Below, in pieces: positions 5,238 through 5,767 of a DNA stretch of 5,767 nt (position 1 is its first letter; each line of letters starts with the position of its first letter). A model generated the notes under the pieces. The model made no database searches and was not told where the DNA came from. It saw nothing but the letters and a program-made list of their open reading frames with translations. Made by a program: the position numbers and the translations under genes. Origin of the DNA: an uncultured Lachnospiraceae bacterium (GTDB lineage: Bacteria > Bacillota > Clostridia > Lachnospirales > Lachnospiraceae); contig CAMWMO010000129.1 of assembly GCA_947175305.1 (NCBI GenBank), positions 1 through 5,767 of the forward strand, in the 5' to 3' direction.

Positions 5238-5767
5238 AGAAATTCTGGAACTGGGTGCGGAACTCTGACGAGAACCGCACCCTTTATCTGAACGGCACCA
5301 TTGCAGAGGAGAGCTGGTTTGATGATGATATCACACCGGCGGCCTTTAAGGCGGAGCTTTTTTCCGGGGAGGGCGACATTACCGTCTGGATCAACTCGCC
5401 GGGCGGCGACTGTGTAGCGGCCTCGCAGATTTACACCATGCTCATGGACTATAAGGGCGCGGTAACGGTGAAGATCGACGGCATTGCCGCCAGCGCGGCC
5501 AGTGTGATCGCCATGGCTGGAACAACGGTACTCATGGCACCCACCGCCTTAATGATGGTGCATAACCCGCTGACCGTGGCAATCGGGGATTCCGAGGAGA
5601 TGAAAAAGGCTATTGCCATGCTGGATGAAGTAAAAGAGTCCATCATCAATGCTTATGAGATCAAGACGGGCTTATCGAGGACGCGCCTTGCACATCTCAT
5701 GGATGCGGAAACTTGGCTGTCCGCCCATAAGGCGGTGGAGCTTAAATTTGCGGACGGCCTTTTATTC
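5234..5767 (+). CDS. ClpP-like prohead maturation protease, 3' end outside window
   Basis: This serine protease of the ClpP/S14 type is expected inside the prohead, where it removes the scaffold or delta domain from the major capsid protein. The window holds 178 codons in frame, with no stop before the edge, so the gene is partial here. Motifs by residue are: NSPGGD (54-59), the glycine pair that forms the oxyanion and strand-binding region; GIAASAAS (83-90) with likely nucleophile S87; MMVHNP with likely catalytic H110; and DAETWLSAHKAVELKFADG (157-175), which holds the third catalytic position. By alignment to ClpP that acid is probably E159, with D157 as an alternative. K171 lies where a glycine is usual (AVELGFAD in relatives, from memory). 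Phage versions lack the Clp ATPase partner. It overlaps the portal gene by 4 bases, and the major capsid gene is expected next. Confidence 0.95.
   Translation, partial: MKKFWNWVRNSDENRTLYLNGTIAEESWFDDDITPAAFKAELFSGEGDITVWINSPGGDCVAASQIYTMLMDYKGAVTVKIDGIAASAASVIAMAGTTVLMAPTALMMVHNPLTVAIGDSEEMKKAIAMLDEVKESIINAYEIKTGLSRTRLAHLMDAETWLSAHKAVELKFADGLLF

Noticed and set aside
1..5767. CRISPR arrays, tRNA or rRNA genes, insertion sequences, integration sites
   Set aside because: I saw no regularly spaced repeats, tRNA-like cloverleaf, rRNA sequence, transposase or integrase. Apart from short leaders and terminators the window is filled by the seven genes.

Overview
This window is a stretch of a tailed-phage genome or, more likely, a prophage in a Gram-positive gut-type Firmicute. 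Strong AGGAGG-like ribosome binding sites, frequent TTG/GTG starts, moderate GC and the style of the terminase and portal proteins suggest a Lachnospiraceae-like or other Clostridia host. That assignment rests on recall of family members, not on a search. All convincing genes are on the + strand.

The right 60% (2350-5767) is the start of a classical HK97-type head-packaging operon: terminase large subunit (TTG start), HK97-family portal protein, then a ClpP-like prohead protease (GTG start) that runs off the window edge. The three genes overlap by 4 bases at each junction (ATGA and GTGA), so they are probably translationally coupled. All the catalytic motifs I can check in the terminase and the protease look intact. 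The next gene beyond the window should be the major capsid protein.

The left 40% (1-2317) holds four genes whose products I do not recognise. Gene 1 (55-408) has its own leader and is closed by a strong intrinsic terminator at 418-445. Genes 2-4 (517-828, 840-1319, 1312-2253) form a tight operon closed by a second strong terminator at 2286-2317, which carries a UNCG-type tetraloop. Genes 1 and 2 share a 12-base leader element (CCAGAGTAATCT) at nearly the same distance before their ribosome binding sites. It may be a shared promoter -10 region or operator.

The layout is therefore two self-contained transcription units of unknown function sitting directly before terL, where a small terminase subunit would normally lie. 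No small terminase is recognisable in the window. The most interesting points are the shared leader element, the terminator placed just before terL with no visible promoter after it, and the four unknown accessory genes, which are candidates for phage-carried cargo (moron-like) or anti-host functions.
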